From assembly GCA_934477985.1 (NCBI GenBank), contig CAKSOR010000099.1:1-8278 (forward strand): a stretch of DNA of 8,278 nucleotides, in the 5' to 3' direction. Both the position numbers and the translations under genes were made by a program. The notes under the pieces are model-generated. The model did no database searches. It was not told the origin of the DNA and worked only from the letters and a program-made list of their open reading frames with translations. Numbering within the stretch: position 1 is the stretch's first letter; every line of letters starts with the position of its first letter. Shown here piece by piece: positions 6,509-8,278 of this stretch. This stretch comes from an uncultured Eubacteriales bacterium (GTDB lineage Bacteria > Bacillota > Clostridia > Oscillospirales > CAG-272).

Positions 6509-7159
6509 ATGAAAAACTTTAACGAGATAATGGCTGAGAACCGGCTTGTCTGCATCCTTCGCGGAATACCGGAGGACATGATCTGCGACGTGCTGGACGC
6601 GCTTTACGACGGCGGAATCCGTCTTGCCGAGATAACCTACGACACCGCCGGAATCATCCCTGAGGAGACGACCGCCCGGATGATAGAGCGCGCCGTCAGG
6701 CACACCGAGGGCAGAATGTACATCGGAGCGGGCACTGTCACGCGAATTTCGCAGCTCAAGGCGACAAAATACGCCGGAGGTCAGTTCATAATCTCCCCGA
6801 ACACTGACCCTTATATAATCGAACGGACAAAGCTTCTCGATCTCGTCTCAATCCCCGGCGCGATGACCGTCTCTGAGATATTCAACGCGCATAACGCCGG
6901 AGCGGACTATGTAAAGCTCTTCCCGGTCTGCTGCCTCGGACCGCAGTTCGTGAAGCACGTGCTCGCGCCGCTCAACAACGCCAGACTGCTCGCCGTCGCC
7001 GGAGTCACGCTCGAAAATGTCCCCGATTACCTCGCCGCGGGCTGTGCCGGGTTCGGTATCGGCGGAGCTATCGCGAACCGGAAACTCTGCGAGGAGGGCA
7101 GGCTCGACCTCATACGCGAAAACGCGAAGAATTTCTCGGAAGCCTGCCGCGTAAAATGA
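6509..7159 (+). CDS. dgoA: KDPG/KDPGal aldolase (Eda/DgoA type)
   Basis: This 216-residue class I aldolase splits 2-keto-3-deoxy-6-phospho-galactonate (or -gluconate) into pyruvate and glyceraldehyde 3-phosphate in the cytoplasm. Seen in the sequence are ILRGIP (16-21), the catalytic-type glutamate in LAEIT (Glu41), IGAGTV (72-77), ISPNTDP (95-101), PGAMTVSE (116-123) and the Schiff-base lysine in YVKLFP (Lys136). The TGGI-type phosphate loop of Eda is replaced by AVAGVT (162-167), closer to the AVGGVTPEN of E. coli DgoA. ILRGI and the GPQ before the late helix also lean to DgoA, as does the kinase next door. An AGGAG ribosome site lies 8 bases before the ATG. It follows the IclR gene by 24 bases and overlaps the kinase start by 4. 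The aldolase family is near certain. The galactonate rather than gluconate form rests mainly on context; the alternative label is eda. Confidence 0.9.
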   Translation: MKNFNEIMAENRLVCILRGIPEDMICDVLDALYDGGIRLAEITYDTAGIIPEETTARMIERAVRHTEGRMYIGAGTVTRISQLKATKYAGGQFIISPNTDPYIIERTKLLDLVSIPGAMTVSEIFNAHNAGADYVKLFPVCCLGPQFVKHVLAPLNNARLLAVAGVTLENVPDYLAAGCAGFGIGGAIANRKLCEEGRLDLIRENAKNFSEACRVK

Positions 7160-8070
7160 TGATTATATCCATAGACGGCGGGACGACCAATACCCGCCTG
7201 AGTCTTGTCGCGGAAGGCAGGGTCGTCGACCGACTGAAGCTCAGAGTCGGCGCGCGGGATAAGCGCTGTGAGCTCTCCGCTTCGGTCAGGGACGGTATTT
7301 CGCGTCTGCTTTCGGCGAACGGGCTGAGTGAGAGCGCTGTCTCGCATGCCGCGCTGTCCGGAATGATCGGCTCGGAATCCGGACTCTGCAATATCCCGCA
7401 TATCACCGCGCCCGCCGGACTCCATGAACTGAAAAACGCCGTCGTTCAGACGGATATCCCTGAGATAACCTCTCTTCCGATGCGCTTTATCCCCGGAGTC
7501 AGAACCTTTACCGACCCGAAGAGCAAACCGCTCGACTCGCTCGACATAATGCGCGGCGAGGAGACCGAAATCGTCGGAACGCTGCATATGACGGGACTTC
7601 GCGGCGATCTCACGATGCTCATGCCGGGCTCGCACATGAAAATCGTCGAGGTCAGAGAAGGCAGGATAACCGCCTTTCGCACATCGCTCTCGGGCGAGCT
7701 CTCCCGCGCGGCGGCTGAGAATACGATACTGAAGCAGTCGATCGGCGACGCTTTTCCGAGGCTCGCAGACACTGAATTCCTGCGCGAGGGCTTCGACTAC
7801 GCCGAAAAGCACGGCATAAACGAGGCGCTCTTCAAGGTCAGGGTTCTCGCGAATTTTATCGGCGCGACCGGAGAACAGCTGTATTCCTTTTTGCTTGGCG
7901 CGGTGCTTCGCGACGACGTCAGGTCTGTGAAAGCGACCGGCGGAAGAGTGCTTATCGCGGGCAGCGAGCCGTTCAGAACGGCGCTCGGCGAGCTCACGGG
8001 CGGCGAGCTTGTGCCGGAGGACGTCTCGGAAAACGCGGCGGCTGTCGGCGCGTGGCTGATTACTGAATAA
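7156..8070 (+). CDS. dgoK: 2-dehydro-3-deoxygalactonokinase
   Basis: This 304-residue kinase transfers phosphate from ATP to 2-keto-3-deoxy-galactonate, giving the 6-phosphate substrate of the preceding aldolase. The N-terminal DGGTTNTR (7-14) is the phosphate-binding loop of the ASKHA (actin/hexokinase-like) fold. The family signatures MRGEETEIVG (132-141), MPGSHMK (156-162) and FRTSLSGEL (174-182) match E. coli DgoK (MRGEETQLIG, MPGTHCK). SFLLGAVL (244-251) and LIAGSE (266-271) fit the C-terminal lobe. Length is close to the usual ~290 residues. The ATG overlaps the aldolase stop as ATGA (7156-7159) with only a weak ribosome site, so translation is probably coupled. A second ATG at 7159 would shorten the product by one residue. 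It is the last gene of the operon, followed by a terminator. Confidence in the family is high. Confidence 0.92.
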   Translation: MMIISIDGGTTNTRLSLVAEGRVVDRLKLRVGARDKRCELSASVRDGISRLLSANGLSESAVSHAALSGMIGSESGLCNIPHITAPAGLHELKNAVVQTDIPEITSLPMRFIPGVRTFTDPKSKPLDSLDIMRGEETEIVGTLHMTGLRGDLTMLMPGSHMKIVEVREGRITAFRTSLSGELSRAAAENTILKQSIGDAFPRLADTEFLREGFDYAEKHGINEALFKVRVLANFIGATGEQLYSFLLGAVLRDDVRSVKATGGRVLIAGSEPFRTALGELTGGELVPEDVSENAAAVGAWLITE

Positions 8071-8080
8071 AACACAAAAC

Positions 8081-8108
8081 CGCTCCGGAGAACCGGAGCG
8101 ATTTTTTT
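8081..8108 (+). terminator. Intrinsic terminator of the IclR-dgoA-dgoK operon
   Basis: A perfect 8-bp GC-rich stem, CGCTCCGG (8081-8088) paired with CCGGAGCG (8093-8100), has the tetraloop AGAA. It is followed by A and seven T's (8102-8108) and preceded by an A-rich run. It lies 10 bases after the kinase stop codon. Confidence 0.95.
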
Positions 8109-8278
8109 CGTGAAGACGTGGAACTATTCAAAAGCAAACAATTTCAAAAGTCTATCCCAGGTCGCGGAGAGTAGAAACCGACACCCCCAAAAAGCTGCCC
8201 CATTTGCAGAAACAAGCAATAGGAAAAAAAACAAACTGATGATTGAAAAGGTTTGGGGAAAGGTGGGGGGTGTCGGGG
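8109..8278. other. Gene-free AT-rich tail with C-rich/G-rich inverted repeat
   Basis: No coding region, promoter or RNA gene is recognised here. The composition shifts to A-rich sequence. CCGACACCCCC (8178-8188) and GGGGGTGTCGG (8266-8276) are perfect 11-bp inverted arms about 77 bases apart. The end is G-rich, with runs at 8255-8258, 8265-8270 and 8275-8278. TTCAAAAG occurs twice, 16 bases apart (8127-8134 and 8143-8150). This could be the edge of a mobile element, a structured RNA or an intergenic repeat continuing beyond the window. Confidence 0.4.

Noticed and set aside
6143..6703. Minus-strand open frame spanning the IclR-aldolase junction
   Set aside because: It crosses two real genes and an intergenic ribosome site and has no domain signature.
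7027..7812. 261-codon open frame antisense to the aldolase and kinase genes
   Set aside because: A by-product of GC-rich codons; the composition is implausible and both sense genes are well supported.
1..8278. tRNA, rRNA, CRISPR array, intact insertion sequence or phage genes
   Set aside because: No cloverleaf, ribosomal signature, regularly spaced repeats, transposase or integrase reading frame was recognised.

Overview
The window looks like chromosomal DNA from a fermentative Bacillota (Clostridia) bacterium, probably a gut or other anaerobic member. The signs are strong AGGAGG-type Shine-Dalgarno sites, several near-perfect TTGACA-N17-TATAAT promoters, short intergenic gaps, intrinsic terminators with T-tracts, a lipoprotein solute-binding protein of the kind common in gut Clostridia, and moderately GC-rich coding DNA with AT-rich control regions. 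The taxonomic placement is inference only.

Layout. (1) Positions 2-946, plus strand: the 3' part of an AraC-type regulator joined in frame to a complete GNAT acetyltransferase, with an internal ribosome-binding site at the junction. The gene runs off the left edge. (2) Positions 962-991: a perfect 11-bp hairpin between two converging genes. (3) Positions 997-2352, minus strand: a MATE-family multidrug/cation antiporter with its own consensus promoter and an AT-rich palindrome just upstream. (4) Positions 2468-5464, minus strand: a two-gene operon encoding a solute-binding lipoprotein and a cytoplasmic beta-propeller protein resembling glycoside hydrolases, closed by an intrinsic terminator. 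(5) Positions 5465-5716: a dense divergent control region with three consensus promoters, two near-identical copies of an operator-like sequence (a perfect TTCGCATATGCGAA palindrome and a 14/15 match of its core), and one further inverted repeat at the start of the minus-strand transcript. (6) Positions 5717-8070, plus strand: an operon encoding an IclR-family regulator, a KDPG/KDPGal aldolase (DgoA/Eda type) and a 2-dehydro-3-deoxygalactonokinase (DgoK), closed by a strong terminator at 8081-8108. (7) Positions 8109-8278: AT-rich DNA without a gene, ending in a G-rich tract that forms an inverted repeat with an upstream C-rich tract.

How the genes may work together. DgoK phosphorylates 2-keto-3-deoxy-galactonate, and the aldolase splits the 6-phosphate into pyruvate and glyceraldehyde 3-phosphate. 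These are the last two steps of the De Ley-Doudoroff route. The IclR protein probably senses a keto-deoxy sugar acid or related intermediate and controls both its own operon and the divergent binding-protein/propeller operon. This suggests one catabolic unit in which an oligosaccharide or sugar-acid glycoside is bound outside the cell, imported and cleaved inside. No permease and no sugar-acid dehydratase is present in the window, so the unit depends on genes elsewhere. The AraC-GNAT and MATE genes look unrelated to it.
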